DNA from: an uncultured Eubacteriales bacterium
GTDB taxonomy: Bacteria; Bacillota; Clostridia; Oscillospirales; Acutalibacteraceae
Length of the DNA: 34,843 nt
NCBI GenBank assembly: GCA_900316025.1
Contig: ONBJ01000038.1
Location: 1 to 34,843, forward strand
Direction of reading: 5' to 3'
Shown here: one piece after another, positions 17,251-26,323 of the stretch
Layout: the number at the start of each line of letters is the position of its first letter
Position numbering within the stretch: position 1 is the first letter of the stretch
Position numbers and translations under genes: made by a program
Notes under the pieces: generated by a model
Database searches by the model: none
What the model was told of the DNA's origin: nothing
The model's input: only the letters and a program-made list of their open reading frames with translations

Positions 17251-18012
17251 ATTGGAACTCTGCTGAATGATGAAAAACAAATATCTGAAATCAACCAAAA
17301 AGCCATAGATTATGCCGTAAACAAAGGGATTATCATAATACCCTGTACAGGCAGAGCCATTCAGGGTATTACCAGATTTGAAACTCTGAAAAATCTCAAC
17401 TCCCTTGCCGTTGCGTATAACGGCGGTATGATAACCAATCTTAAAGACGGAAATATTGTATATCACTGTCCGCTTACAGAAGACGATGCACAATTTATAA
17501 TAAACAAAGGTATGGAGCTTGATACCAATATCTGCGTATGGATTGACAACAGGCTTTTCTGCAATAAAATAAACGCTCATACTCTCGGATACAGCAGGAT
17601 AAGTGACGTTCCCCCGATAAAGTTTGACAGCTTATCCGATATTTCCGACAAGTCAATTACCAAAGTCCTATGGTACGATGATGAACTCAGAATACAGAGC
17701 TTTCTTAAAAATATGAGAAAAAGCTTATCGCCGCAGGTGACGTGCTGTACTTCAAAGCCGTGGTTTCTGGAGTTTTTCAACAGCAGAACTTCAAAATCGC
17801 TGGCACTTGAAAAAATATGCGGATTTTACCGTATAAATCTCAGTGAGGTTATTGCCATAGGTGACGAACTTAACGATATAAGTATGCTGAAAGCGGCAGG
17901 ACTTTCCGTTGCAGTCGAAAACGCTGTTGACGAACTGAAATTTCAGGCTGACATAATAACGGCTTCCAACAACGATGACGGCTTTTCAAAACTTGTATAT
18001 GATTTCTTTTAA
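17251..18012 (+). pseudogene. Cof-type HAD phosphatase, 5'-truncated (motif I lost)
   Basis: The frame is open and clearly HAD (Cof/YbiV group, subclass IIB): GTLLNDEKQISEINQKAIDY, motif II as PCTGR, AVAYNGGM, motif III lysine in SKSLALEKI, and motif IV GDELNDISML followed by LSVAVENAVDEL. What is missing is the start: the catalytic DxDGT is represented only by GGIGT at 17245-17259, and there is no in-frame ATG, GTG or TTG before the ATG at 17428. That ATG would give 194 residues without the nucleophile and has no good ribosome binding site. The N-terminal ~10 codons appear to have been lost at a junction with repeat copy 3. I read it as a recent pseudogene; a sequencing error is the alternative. 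Confidence 0.75.
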
Positions 18013-18020
18013 GCACTATT

Positions 18021-18057
18021 AGAAAAAGCACTCTGGTTTTCTCAGAGTGCTTTTTCT
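18021..18057. terminator. Bidirectional terminator between HAD remnant and ftsH
   Basis: AGAAAAAGCACTCTG (18021-18035) pairs perfectly with CAGAGTGCTTTTTCT (18043-18057) around a 7-base loop. The A and T runs give a T tract on both strands, serving the convergent HAD gene (plus) and ftsH (minus). Confidence 0.93.
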
Positions 18058-18073
18058 GTATAATCATATAATA

Positions 18074-20203
18074 TCAGTCTTTGTCGATAAAGTCGTTAAG
18101 GTCATACTCAACGTCATTTTCTTCATCGTCCGTATCCTTTTCAAGACTCACAGGTTCACTGTACGTTCCTTTCATTATCTGCTCAAAGACATCACCGTTC
18201 ATTTTTTCGTGCTTTATGAGATACTGTGCTACTTCGTGAAGCTTATCCGTATACTTCGTGAGAATAGCCTCGGTTTTGCTGTAAGCTTCGGTGATAATCC
18301 TGCGTACTTCCTTGTCGATTTCCGCTGAGGTTTCCTCTGAAAACTCCTTGGCCTGACCCATATCCCTGCCTAAGAATACTTCCTGTCCGCCTGAGTAGTT
18401 TATAGGGCCGAGTGCTTCACTCATACCGTACTTTGTAACCATAGCCTTCGCCGTATCGGTAGCCTTTTCTATATCGTTTGAAGCTCCTGTCGAAATATCT
18501 CCTAAAATCAGAGCTTCGGCAACACGTCCGCCAAGACATACCACTATGTCCTCTTCCATAGTTTTCTTAGACCTGTAGCTCTTGTCCTCTGTCGGCTGAG
18601 GCATTGTATAACCGCCTGCAAGTCCTCTGGGAATAATCGATATTTCGTGTACGGGGTCTTGTGTGGGACAAGCATAGAATGCTATTGCGTGACCTGCCTC
18701 GTGATAAGCTGTGAGCTTCTTTTCGTTCTCTGACATTACTCTCGACTTCTTTTCAGAACCGACTACTACCTTCATCATAGCGTCCTGAATTTCCGTCATT
18801 GTTATGGCTTTAAGATTTTTCTTTGCTGCCTGCAAAGCTGCCTCATTCAGAAGATTTTCCAAATCCGCACCTGTAAAGCCTGCCGTAGTTCCTGCTATAA
18901 CCTCAAGCTTTACATCGGGAGCAAGCGGTTTGTCCTTTGCGTGTACCTTGAGTATCTCTTTTCTTCCCTTTATGTCGGGATAGTTTACTACTACCTGTCT
19001 GTCAAATCTTCCGGGTCGCATAAGTGCAGGGTCAAGTACATCGGGACGGTTGGTTGCGGCTATTATTATTATGCCCTCGTTTATTCCGAAGCCGTCCATT
19101 TCAACAAGAAGCTGATTGAGTGTCTGTTCACGCTCATCATTTCCGCCGCCTACTCCTGCTCCACGCTGACGGCCTACTGCATCTATTTCGTCTATGAATA
19201 TTATACAGGGACTGTTTTTCTTAGCCTGGTCGAAAAGGTCACGCACTCTTGACGCTCCCACTCCGACAAACATTTCAACAAAGTCTGAACCCGATATTGA
19301 GAAGAAAGGTACTCCTGCCTCACCTGCAACGGCTCTCGCAAGCAGAGTTTTACCTGTTCCAGGAGGGCCTACCAGAAGTACACCTTTGGGTATTCTTGCT
19401 CCGAGGGTGCTGAACTTGCTGCCGTCTTTCAGAAATTCCACTATTTCCTCAAGCTCTTCTTTTTCCTCGTCCGCACCTGCCACATCTTCAAATGTGGTCT
19501 TACGTTTTTCATCGTTGAGATTTTTTATCTTTGCCTTTCCGAATCCCATAGTCTTTGTAGGGTCGCCCATACCGCCTGCCATACGCTTCATTATATAAAG
19601 CCAGAACACAAGCATTATAACAACTAGGAAAATTGTGGGAATAATATCCAGCAGCCAGCTATTGTCGGCAGACCTGCTGTAGTCATAAAGCATAGGGGTA
19701 TCGGGATACTTCTCGTTATAGGCTTCTATAAGGTTAATTCCTTTTGTGTCGCCAAGGTCGCCCATAAGCGTTTTCCAGAATACGGAAACATCGGGAAGAG
19801 AGTATTCTATTATTGCACCGTTTGTCTTGTCGCCGTCCTTTGTGAGATTACCAAGACCTTTGTGCTTTGTATTAGGCTCTGTTTTTTTGATATTGCTGCT
19901 GTTCGTATTGCTGCCTATACCAAAAATGCTGTAAGCTCCGCTGTTGTTGTATACGACGTTGTTCTGTACCTTTGCATCGGAACGAAGCTGAAGCTGAAGC
20001 CTTCCTGAGTTGAAATCAAGCTGGAATGCCTTTACCTCCATACGCTGAAAATAACCCATAATATCAGAATACAGGTATCTTTCAGATGTCTTGCTGTTGA
20101 ATGCGAACACTACCATAAGTATGACCGCTACCGCAACGGCAAAAACAATCAGAAATCTTCCCATACCGCTGCCGGACGATTTCTTTCTGTTATCCTTACT
20201 CAA
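18074..20203 (-). CDS. ftsH: ATP-dependent zinc metalloprotease FtsH
   Basis: Membrane-anchored AAA+ protease that degrades misfolded membrane and regulatory proteins. The protein has 709 residues, longer than the usual 610-650. Transmembrane helices lie at about 15-35 and 184-206, leaving an extracytoplasmic domain of nearly 150 residues with an Asn/Ser/Lys-rich insert around 95-130. Walker A GPPGTGKT is at 279-286, Walker B IIFIDEID near 334-341, the second region of homology [20 protein letters not shown] near 383-402, and the zinc motif HEAGH at 501-505. The C-terminus is acidic. The start is TTG, seven bases after AGGAGTG. It is the last gene of the tilS-hpt-ftsH run, the classic Firmicutes order. 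Confidence 0.98.
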   Translation of the reverse strand: MSKDNRKKSSGSGMGRFLIVFAVAVAVILMVVFAFNSKTSERYLYSDIMGYFQRMEVKAFQLDFNSGRLQLQLRSDAKVQNNVVYNNSGAYSIFGIGSNTNSSNIKKTEPNTKHKGLGNLTKDGDKTNGAIIEYSLPDVSVFWKTLMGDLGDTKGINLIEAYNEKYPDTPMLYDYSRSADNSWLLDIIPTIFLVVIMLVFWLYIMKRMAGGMGDPTKTMGFGKAKIKNLNDEKRKTTFEDVAGADEEKEELEEIVEFLKDGSKFSTLGARIPKGVLLVGPPGTGKTLLARAVAGEAGVPFFSISGSDFVEMFVGVGASRVRDLFDQAKKNSPCIIFIDEIDAVGRQRGAGVGGGNDEREQTLNQLLVEMDGFGINEGIIIIAATNRPDVLDPALMRPGRFDRQVVVNYPDIKGRKEILKVHAKDKPLAPDVKLEVIAGTTAGFTGADLENLLNEAALQAAKKNLKAITMTEIQDAMMKVVVGSEKKSRVMSENEKKLTAYHEAGHAIAFYACPTQDPVHEISIIPRGLAGGYTMPQPTEDKSYRSKKTMEEDIVVCLGGRVAEALILGDISTGASNDIEKATDTAKAMVTKYGMSEALGPINYSGGQEVFLGRDMGQAKEFSEETSAEIDKEVRRIITEAYSKTEAILTKYTDKLHEVAQYLIKHEKMNGDVFEQIMKGTYSEPVSLEKDTDDEENDVEYDLNDFIDKD

Positions 20204-20266
20204 GCATTTTCACTCCTTAATGTAATTATTATTATCCGATTAACAAATATATTTCAAAAAAGTATT

Positions 20267-20818
20267 TTACTTTTGGTATATTTCCTCTTTAAGTACGCCT
20301 ATGAAGGGAATATTGCGGTAATTTTCGGCATAATCCATACCATAGCCCGCAACAAACTCGTCCTGCACGTCTACTCCCACATACTGTACATCTACCTGTT
20401 TTTTTCTTCTTGCGGTCTTGTTCAGCAGTGTGCAGACGCTTACCTTTTTAGCTCCCTTGTTTTTAAGGTGCTTTATTATAAAGCTTAGGGTTACTCCGCT
20501 GTCCACTATGTCCTCTACTATGAGAACGTCCTTGCCGAGTACGGAGTTGGATATATCCTTGAGAATATTTACTCTACCAAGAGTTTCTGTTCCCTTGCCG
20601 TAGCTCGAAACTGCCATAAAGTCTATTTCGCAGGGCAGCTTTATCTCTCTGAGCAAATCCGCCATAAACATTACGCTTCCTTTGAGCAGTCCTATTACTA
20701 CAAACTCCTTACCCGAAAAATCATCTGTTATTTTTCTTCCGAGTTCACTTACCATATCAGATATTTCTGCCGGTGTGAATAAAATCTCTTTAAAATCCTG
20801 TGTCTGCCCCTTAGCCAT
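20267..20818 (-). CDS. hpt: Hypoxanthine phosphoribosyltransferase
   Basis: Purine salvage: converts hypoxanthine (and usually guanine) with PRPP to IMP/GMP. The protein has 183 residues, normal for the family. The PRPP-binding motif is VLIVEDIVDSGVTL. Other family segments are VVIGLLKGSVMFMADLLREI, the flexible-loop region MAVSSYGKGTE and the base-binding end DEFVAGYGMDYAENYRNIPFIGV. The ATG follows AGGTGG. It is 9 bases from the tilS stop and 63 bases before ftsH. In Bacillus HprT interacts with TilS and is linked to ftsH control; the same physical order is kept here. Confidence 0.98.
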   Translation of the reverse strand: MAKGQTQDFKEILFTPAEISDMVSELGRKITDDFSGKEFVVIGLLKGSVMFMADLLREIKLPCEIDFMAVSSYGKGTETLGRVNILKDISNSVLGKDVLIVEDIVDSGVTLSFIIKHLKNKGAKKVSVCTLLNKTARRKKQVDVQYVGVDVQDEFVAGYGMDYAENYRNIPFIGVLKEEIYQK

Positions 20819-20827
20819 AATACCACC

Positions 20828-22198
20828 TTACAAATCCTTTTTACTTATCAGAACAACTTCCTTTGTACCGTCCTTTACGGACGCTTCCTGTGAAACTCCG
20901 AAGCCGTCAAGCCATATTACCTGATTTCCGTTTGCGATGAGAAGTATTTCATTTCTCTTTTCTGCCGGGATTTTTGCTTCATTGAAAAGCTTTCTCAGAG
21001 TTTTTGTAACGCCTCTTCCCCGTGGACGGAATCTGTCGCCGTCGGCACGTACTCTCAACTGAGTTTCACACCGTATTATATCACAATCAACGGCATTTTT
21101 TAATAATAATTTGTTAATATTCGCAATTTCGTCAAATCTTTGTCTTGTAAGGTATTGTACTATAATTTTTTGGTTATTAATTATAAACTCTGAATCTTTT
21201 TTTGAAAATAATATATTATTCTGAGTGTTTTCATTACTCTTTTTATATGCACGGAGTATTCCCTGAGATGTACTGCATATGAAGCCTTTGGGAAGTTCCA
21301 GTACTCCGTATTTTTCTGTAACCATACTCTGTAAAAGCCTTATATGACGCTCCTCGTATGAGCTGCACCCTGCTTCAGTCAGAACCTTTATTATGCAGTG
21401 CCGAAGTACGGTTTTATCGCACTTTTTCAGGTAAGAACAGTTGTATCCGATACCGTTTTTTACTGCTGCTTTTTCAAGGACTTCTGAAGCAAGGCTGTCG
21501 GCAAGATTAAGGTAATCGGCGGCTATATCGGAAAGACGTTTTATCGAATATTCAAACGAACTGTTTATTTCACGGAACACGGGTACGGCTATGTTGCGTA
21601 TTTTGTTTCGGTTGTATTCGTTTTGCAGGTTTGTTGAATCGGTTACATATATTATGCTGTTTTCCTTGCAGTATTCTTCCACCTGAGAACGTGTTATTCC
21701 TATGAGGGGGCGTATGATGTTTTCTCTCGACTTTGGTATTCCTGTAAGACCTTTAAGTCCTGTGCCTCGAACCGCATTGAAAATTACGGTTTCGGCTGAA
21801 TCGGAAAGTGTATGTGCCGTTGCGATTTTTCCGTTTTTTCCGCACAGCTTTTCAAAAAATTCATAGCGTATACGTCTGCCGCATTCCTCGCAGCTTTCCC
21901 CTGTTTTTTCGGAAATTGAGTTTATATCGGCACTGAGAACCTCGCATTTTATTCCAAGTGACGCACAGTATTTTTCTACAAGCTTCTGGTCACGGACTGC
22001 CTCATCTCCACGCAGATTGTGGTTTACGTGGGCGGCGATAATCTTCGCCGAAAAGCTTTCTGCGTGTGATACAAGAAAGTGGAGCAGACACATTGAATCT
22101 GCTCCTCCCGAAACTCCTGTTACAATTCTGTCGCCGTATGAAATCATATTGTTTTCTCTGACGGTTTTTAATATAATTTCCGCTGCATTACTGCTCAC
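20828..22198 (-). CDS. tilS: tRNA(Ile)-lysidine synthase
   Basis: Modifies the wobble cytidine of the CAU-anticodon tRNA-Ile to lysidine, which is essential for decoding AUA. The PP-loop motif SGGADS is at residues 30-35. The catalytic N-terminal domain continues through HVNHNLRGDEAVRDQ, GHTLSDS-like ATAHTLSDSAETV, GTGLKGLTGIP and IRPLIGITRSQVEEYC. The substrate-binding C-terminal part ends with RPRGRGVTKTLRKLFNEAKIP. The full length is 456 residues. The start is GTG, preceded by AGGAGG at six bases, and overlaps the dnaB end by 11 bases, indicating translational coupling. The adenylation and tRNA-binding parts both look intact. Confidence 0.97.
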   Translation of the reverse strand: MSSNAAEIILKTVRENNMISYGDRIVTGVSGGADSMCLLHFLVSHAESFSAKIIAAHVNHNLRGDEAVRDQKLVEKYCASLGIKCEVLSADINSISEKTGESCEECGRRIRYEFFEKLCGKNGKIATAHTLSDSAETVIFNAVRGTGLKGLTGIPKSRENIIRPLIGITRSQVEEYCKENSIIYVTDSTNLQNEYNRNKIRNIAVPVFREINSSFEYSIKRLSDIAADYLNLADSLASEVLEKAAVKNGIGYNCSYLKKCDKTVLRHCIIKVLTEAGCSSYEERHIRLLQSMVTEKYGVLELPKGFICSTSQGILRAYKKSNENTQNNILFSKKDSEFIINNQKIIVQYLTRQRFDEIANINKLLLKNAVDCDIIRCETQLRVRADGDRFRPRGRGVTKTLRKLFNEAKIPAEKRNEILLIANGNQVIWLDGFGVSQEASVKDGTKEVVLISKKDL

Positions 22199-23552
22199 GT
22201 CTGTCCTCCTGTGAAGTAAATCTCATAAATTCACCCTGCCAGTGAAGCTTTACTGTGTTTGTTTCTCCGTGACGGTTTTTGGCTACGATACATTCACCGC
22301 TGTTCATATCAGTATTTTCATCGTCCTTGCCGTTTTTGTCGTTATAGTAGCCCTCTCTGTAGAGGAAAAGTACTATATCTGCGTCCTGCTCTATTGAACC
22401 TGAATCTCTCAGGTCGGAAAGCATTGGACGGTGTTCCGCTCTCTGCTCGCTTGCTCGTGAAAGCTGGGAGAGTAATATTACGGGTACGTTAAGCTCCTTA
22501 GCCATACTTTTCAAGGCTCTTGTATTGTCGCCTACAATCTGCACAAGATTTTCGGTTCTTAATGTAGTTCCCATAAGCTGGAGGTAGTCTATAACCACAA
22601 GGTCTACGTCCTTTAAGCGTCTGAGCTTTGCCTTCATTGCGGGTACGGTCAGCATAGTTGTTTCGTCAAGATACATATTTGCCTTGCTGAGTATTTCGGC
22701 AGCCTCCATAAGTCTTGCCCACTCGTCATTGTTGAGCTTTCCCGAACGCAGCTTAGTGCCTTCTATAAGACCTTCTGTTGAGAGAAGTCTTGATACAAGC
22801 TGTTCCTTTGTCATTTCAAGGGAAAAAAATGCAACTTTCAGCTTTGACTTTGCCGCAACGTGTCTTGCTATGTTTAGGGCGAAGGAGGTTTTTCCCATAC
22901 CAGGACGTGCCGCAAGGAGTATGAGGTCGGAGCGGTTAAGTCCTGTTATAACTCTGTCGAGGTCGGATATTCCTGAGGGTATGGGTTTTGATTTGTCATC
23001 GTCGGGCGAATTTAGAGCGTCAAGTCTTGAAAGCGACTGATATATTACGCTTTCGATATGTTCAAGGCTTTGTATATCTGCTCCCTTGCGTATATCGTAT
23101 ATTCTGCGTTCTGCCGAATCGAGAAGCTGGGTTGAGGTATATGTTCCGTCCGAAGCGTCCTCGATTATATTTTTTGCGGCTATTATCAATGCACGGGTTT
23201 CGTAGTTTTCCTTTACGATATTTGCGTAATCTCTTACGTTGGTTGTAAAGGGGGTTGCGTTTGCAAGCTCGATAAAATAGCCCCTGCCCTCGTTCTGGTC
23301 GAAGGCAGGTTCTTTTTTAAGCTCGTTAAGCACCGTTACGGCATCTATTGCAAGACCTCTGTTATAGAGGTTAAGCATACAGTTGTAAATAAGTTTATGG
23401 TTTGATATATAGAAAAAATCCTTGTCGGGTATAAGCTCCGCTACCGTGTCCATACAGTCCTTGTCCATCATTACTGCACCGAGGACTGACTGCTCTGCTT
23501 TAAGGTCATAGGGCAGCTTCATACCGTCAAATAATTCAAAGCTTTCCGCCAA
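22188..23552 (-). CDS. dnaB: Replicative DNA helicase DnaB
   Basis: Hexameric helicase that opens the replication fork. The protein has 454 residues. The N-terminal domain starts PYDLKAEQSVLGAVMMD, the linker helix follows, and the RecA-like C-terminal domain has Walker A ARPGMGKT at 215-222, SLEMTKEQLVSRLLS, Walker B LVVIDYLQLM, and the DLRDSGSIEQDADIVLFL and KNRHGETNTVKLHW segments. The start is TTG; AAGGGTGA lies eight bases upstream, right after repeat copy 4. The rplI-dnaB order (often called dnaC in Bacillus) is conserved in Firmicutes. The gene overlaps tilS downstream. No intein is present in the P-loop, a frequent insertion site in this family. Confidence 0.98.
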   Translation of the reverse strand: MAESFELFDGMKLPYDLKAEQSVLGAVMMDKDCMDTVAELIPDKDFFYISNHKLIYNCMLNLYNRGLAIDAVTVLNELKKEPAFDQNEGRGYFIELANATPFTTNVRDYANIVKENYETRALIIAAKNIIEDASDGTYTSTQLLDSAERRIYDIRKGADIQSLEHIESVIYQSLSRLDALNSPDDDKSKPIPSGISDLDRVITGLNRSDLILLAARPGMGKTSFALNIARHVAAKSKLKVAFFSLEMTKEQLVSRLLSTEGLIEGTKLRSGKLNNDEWARLMEAAEILSKANMYLDETTMLTVPAMKAKLRRLKDVDLVVIDYLQLMGTTLRTENLVQIVGDNTRALKSMAKELNVPVILLSQLSRASEQRAEHRPMLSDLRDSGSIEQDADIVLFLYREGYYNDKNGKDDENTDMNSGECIVAKNRHGETNTVKLHWQGEFMRFTSQEDRREQ

Positions 23553-23574
23553 ATCAGCTCACCCTTCTTTTAGA

Positions 23575-23662
23575 GTTTAAGGGCTTTGCCCTTAAAAATC
23601 CCACCAAAGGCTCTGCCTTTGGAAACCGCAAGCCTTTGAAAAGGCTTGACCTAAACTTTATG
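23575..23662 (-). repeat. Three-hairpin dispersed repeat, copy 4
   Basis: Read on the minus strand it matches copy 2 almost base for base: AAGCCTTTTCAAAGGCTT, CCAAAGGC-AGA-GCCTTTGG, TTTAAGGGC-AAA-GCCCTTAAA. It starts 6 bases after the rplI stop and ends about 15 bases before the dnaB ribosome binding site, filling the whole gap in the direction of transcription. Confidence 0.93.
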
Positions 23663-23668
23663 ATTATA

Positions 23669-24115
23669 TTATTCTTCAGATACAACAACCCTTACCTTTG
23701 CTGTTATACCTGTGTACAGCTTTATTTCGGCATTGTATGTTCCGAAGCTTTTTATATCGGCATCAAGTGAGATTTTTCTTTTGTCAACATTTATGCTGAA
23801 CTGTCTTTTGAGTTCTGCGGAAATTTCCTTTGCCGTAACAGAACCGAAAAGCTTTCCGTTCTGTCCTGCCTTTGCTTTTATGTTTATGGACTGGTTTTCA
23901 AGCTTTGATTTTTCTCCGTTTGCTCTTTTCTTTTCCTCCTCGATTTTGAAAGCTTTGGAAGACTCTGCGTTTTTAAGCTCGCTCATAGCCTGTGCCGTAG
24001 CCTGCTTTGCAAGCTTCTGCGGAAGCAGAAAGTTTCTTGCGTATCCGTCTGAAACCTCCTTGAGTTCTCCTTTTTTGCCCTTTCCCTTTACGTCCTGAAG
24101 AAAAATAACTTTCAT
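23669..24115 (-). CDS. rplI: 50S ribosomal protein L9
   Basis: Binds 23S rRNA at the base of the L1 stalk. The protein has 148 residues, as usual. The N-terminal globular domain is [20 protein letters not shown] followed by [16 protein letters not shown], then a long charged connecting helix (about residues 45-75), then the C-terminal domain with [21 protein letters not shown] and [14 protein letters not shown]. The ATG at 24115 sits in a GAAATGAAATGAAATG tract with AAAGGA upstream. It lies between gdpP and dnaB, as in Bacillus (yybT-rplI-dnaC), with a three-hairpin repeat on each side. Confidence 0.98.
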   Translation of the reverse strand: MKVIFLQDVKGKGKKGELKEVSDGYARNFLLPQKLAKQATAQAMSELKNAESSKAFKIEEEKKRANGEKSKLENQSINIKAKAGQNGKLFGSVTAKEISAELKRQFSINVDKRKISLDADIKSFGTYNAEIKLYTGITAKVRVVVSEE

Positions 24116-24143
24116 TTCATTTCATTCCTTTCATTAATTTTCG

Positions 24144-24231
24144 GTTTAAGGGCTTTGCCCTTAAAAATCCCACCAAAGGCTCTGCCTTTGGATACCGCAA
24201 GCCTTTGAAAAGGCTTGACCTGAACTTTATG
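24144..24231 (-). repeat. Three-hairpin dispersed repeat, copy 5
   Basis: Minus-strand orientation, beginning 12 bases after the gdpP stop and ending 28 bases before the rplI start. It differs from copy 4 at only a few positions, all in linkers (for example GTAT for GTTT between hairpins 1 and 2). Stems are unchanged. Confidence 0.93.
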
Positions 24232-24243
24232 GTTTATATTTTT

Positions 24244-26265
24244 TCAGATGATTTTTTCTCTTTTTATGCCTGATACTTCGGAAGCATCGCTTTTTTCTTC
24301 CGCATCTTTTTGTTCCATTTCTGTGTTTTCTATTATGCTAAGGAGCATTGCTCTTGCTTTAGCCATAGTAACATCTTTGAGCTGTGCTCCTGCCATAGTA
24401 TGATGACCGCCGCCGCCCATCTGCTCCATAATAAGCTGTACGTTTACGTCACCTAGTGAGCGTGCGGAAATATTTACGCTGTCACCCTGCTTGTACATTA
24501 CAAATGATGCGGTAACGTTGCTTATGCTCAGCAAATCATCGGCTGCCTGTGCCGCTGTAACTCGCAAATCCTCATCGTTGTTGTCGTCCGAACAGGCTAT
24601 TGCACATTTGTTGAAAATTTCGGCTTCTGTAACAAGCTTGTATTTTGCCTTGTAGTTATCAAGTGAATTTGAGAAAAGACGTTTTACTATTACGGTATCA
24701 GCTCCGTGCTGTCTGAGATACGCTGCCGCTTCAAATGTGCGGACTCCTGTTTTTAATACGAAATTTTTGGTATCAAGCGTTATTCCCGCAAGAAGTGCGG
24801 CTGCTTCATACTGAGTAAGTCCCTTGTCGCCTATGTACTGTATAAGCTCCGTTGCCATTTCTGCCGCTGAAGATGCGTTAGGCTCGTGAAAGAATACAAG
24901 GGAATTTGATATGTGGTTTACCATCATTCTGTGGTGGTCTATTACAACTACTCTTGAAGCTTTTCTGTATACTTCCGCTTCCTCAAGAAAATCGGGTGAG
25001 TGAGTGTCAACTATTATCAGAAGTGTTCGGTCTGTCATAATGCTGAGAGCTGTATTGGGTTCTATGAACATATCTGCCTTGGATATTTCTTCCATAAAGC
25101 TTATCAGAGAACCTGCTACTGTACGCTCCTTTTTGACTACTATATGTGCAGGCTTTTTCATATCCTTTGTTATACTGCTCCAAAGTCCTATGCCTGTTCC
25201 TATGCAGTCTATGTCTGAATTGTGATGTCCCATTATGAGAACCATATCACTCGAACGTATCTGCTGTATCATTGAGCTTGCTATAACTCTTGTTCTTACC
25301 TTGTCGATTTTCTCAAATCCCTGAGATATTCCACCGTAAAAACGGTACTGATCCATAGTTTTTATTGCTACCTGATCTCCGCCTCGTCCAAGTGCCATAT
25401 CAAGGGCATTCCTCGACCACTGCTCGCACTGTCTAAGACTGTCGGCACAGCGTCCTATTCCTATAGAAACGGTAGGCTCACATATTACGTTTTCAAGCGG
25501 TATCTGCTTTACCTCGTCAAGAATTGAAAAATTATCGTCTGTCAGTGCGTCTATTATTCTTTCCTCGAAAATTATCATATATTTTCCGTTGGAAAGCTTC
25601 TTGTAAAGTCCGTTGAAACGTGCCGCCCATTTCTGGATTACGTTTTCAACATTTACGATTACATATGTTCTGTGCCTGTCGTCATCGTCCTCTTCAAACT
25701 CGTCTGCGTTGTCGAACTCAACAGTTGCCACAACGGGACGTGATTTCATATATTCATATGCTGTTTCCTTATAGTATGTATCGTCTATAAAGTAAAATAC
25801 GGAAACATCACTGTCAAGCGGACAGCCTATTACTGTATATCTCTTGTCGCCGTATACAACATCTGCTCCGTGAGAATCAAGTATGTGTTCGGGGGTTGTG
25901 TTCGGAATATAATGGTTTACGGAATCTCCCGAACAGTCTTTTCCTCCGCTCATAATCTCTCTGAAACATTTGTTGAACCATACTATACCATTGTGTGAGC
26001 CTGTTATTACTACGGGAACCTGAAAATCATTCAGATATTCAAAATTATCATCGCCCAGTCTTTCGGCTGCTTTTTTTATGGTCTTGCTTATATGTCTGTT
26101 GAAACGGCTTATGCCGACAAATACCAGCACTATTGAAATCAGTGCTATAAGCATTTCAGTGACAAAAACGTACAAATTCCACCGAAAGGAGAAAGCCGCC
26201 ATTGCAATTATTCCGACTGTGAACAGTATAAAAAACGGCGTGACCGTCCATACCTTCTTTTTCAA
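24244..26265 (-). CDS. gdpP: Cyclic-di-AMP phosphodiesterase GdpP (DHH family membrane protein)
   Basis: Hydrolyses c-di-AMP to pApA; it controls cell-wall and osmotic stress responses in Firmicutes. The protein has 673 residues. Two transmembrane helices lie at about 10-28 and 32-52, a PAS-like domain at about 80-165 (VVITGSHNGIVWFNKCF), and a degenerate GGDEF domain at about 175-300 lacking the GGDEF signature. The DHH domain has MGHHNSDID at 345-353, VDTHSPD near 419-425 and DHH at 443-445. The DHHA1 domain has GGGGHHTMAGAQ near the C-terminus. All metal ligands look intact. The start is TTG after AAAGGAGAG. It lies 58 bases from the rnj stop and just upstream of rplI. Confidence 0.97.
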   Translation of the reverse strand: MKKKVWTVTPFFILFTVGIIAMAAFSFRWNLYVFVTEMLIALISIVLVFVGISRFNRHISKTIKKAAERLGDDNFEYLNDFQVPVVITGSHNGIVWFNKCFREIMSGGKDCSGDSVNHYIPNTTPEHILDSHGADVVYGDKRYTVIGCPLDSDVSVFYFIDDTYYKETAYEYMKSRPVVATVEFDNADEFEEDDDDRHRTYVIVNVENVIQKWAARFNGLYKKLSNGKYMIIFEERIIDALTDDNFSILDEVKQIPLENVICEPTVSIGIGRCADSLRQCEQWSRNALDMALGRGGDQVAIKTMDQYRFYGGISQGFEKIDKVRTRVIASSMIQQIRSSDMVLIMGHHNSDIDCIGTGIGLWSSITKDMKKPAHIVVKKERTVAGSLISFMEEISKADMFIEPNTALSIMTDRTLLIIVDTHSPDFLEEAEVYRKASRVVVIDHHRMMVNHISNSLVFFHEPNASSAAEMATELIQYIGDKGLTQYEAAALLAGITLDTKNFVLKTGVRTFEAAAYLRQHGADTVIVKRLFSNSLDNYKAKYKLVTEAEIFNKCAIACSDDNNDEDLRVTAAQAADDLLSISNVTASFVMYKQGDSVNISARSLGDVNVQLIMEQMGGGGHHTMAGAQLKDVTMAKARAMLLSIIENTEMEQKDAEEKSDASEVSGIKREKII

Positions 26266-26323
26266 TAAAGCTCTCTCCTTTCTCTAGTAATTTATCTTTA
26301 AAAACATAGCTGAAGCAAAAATT

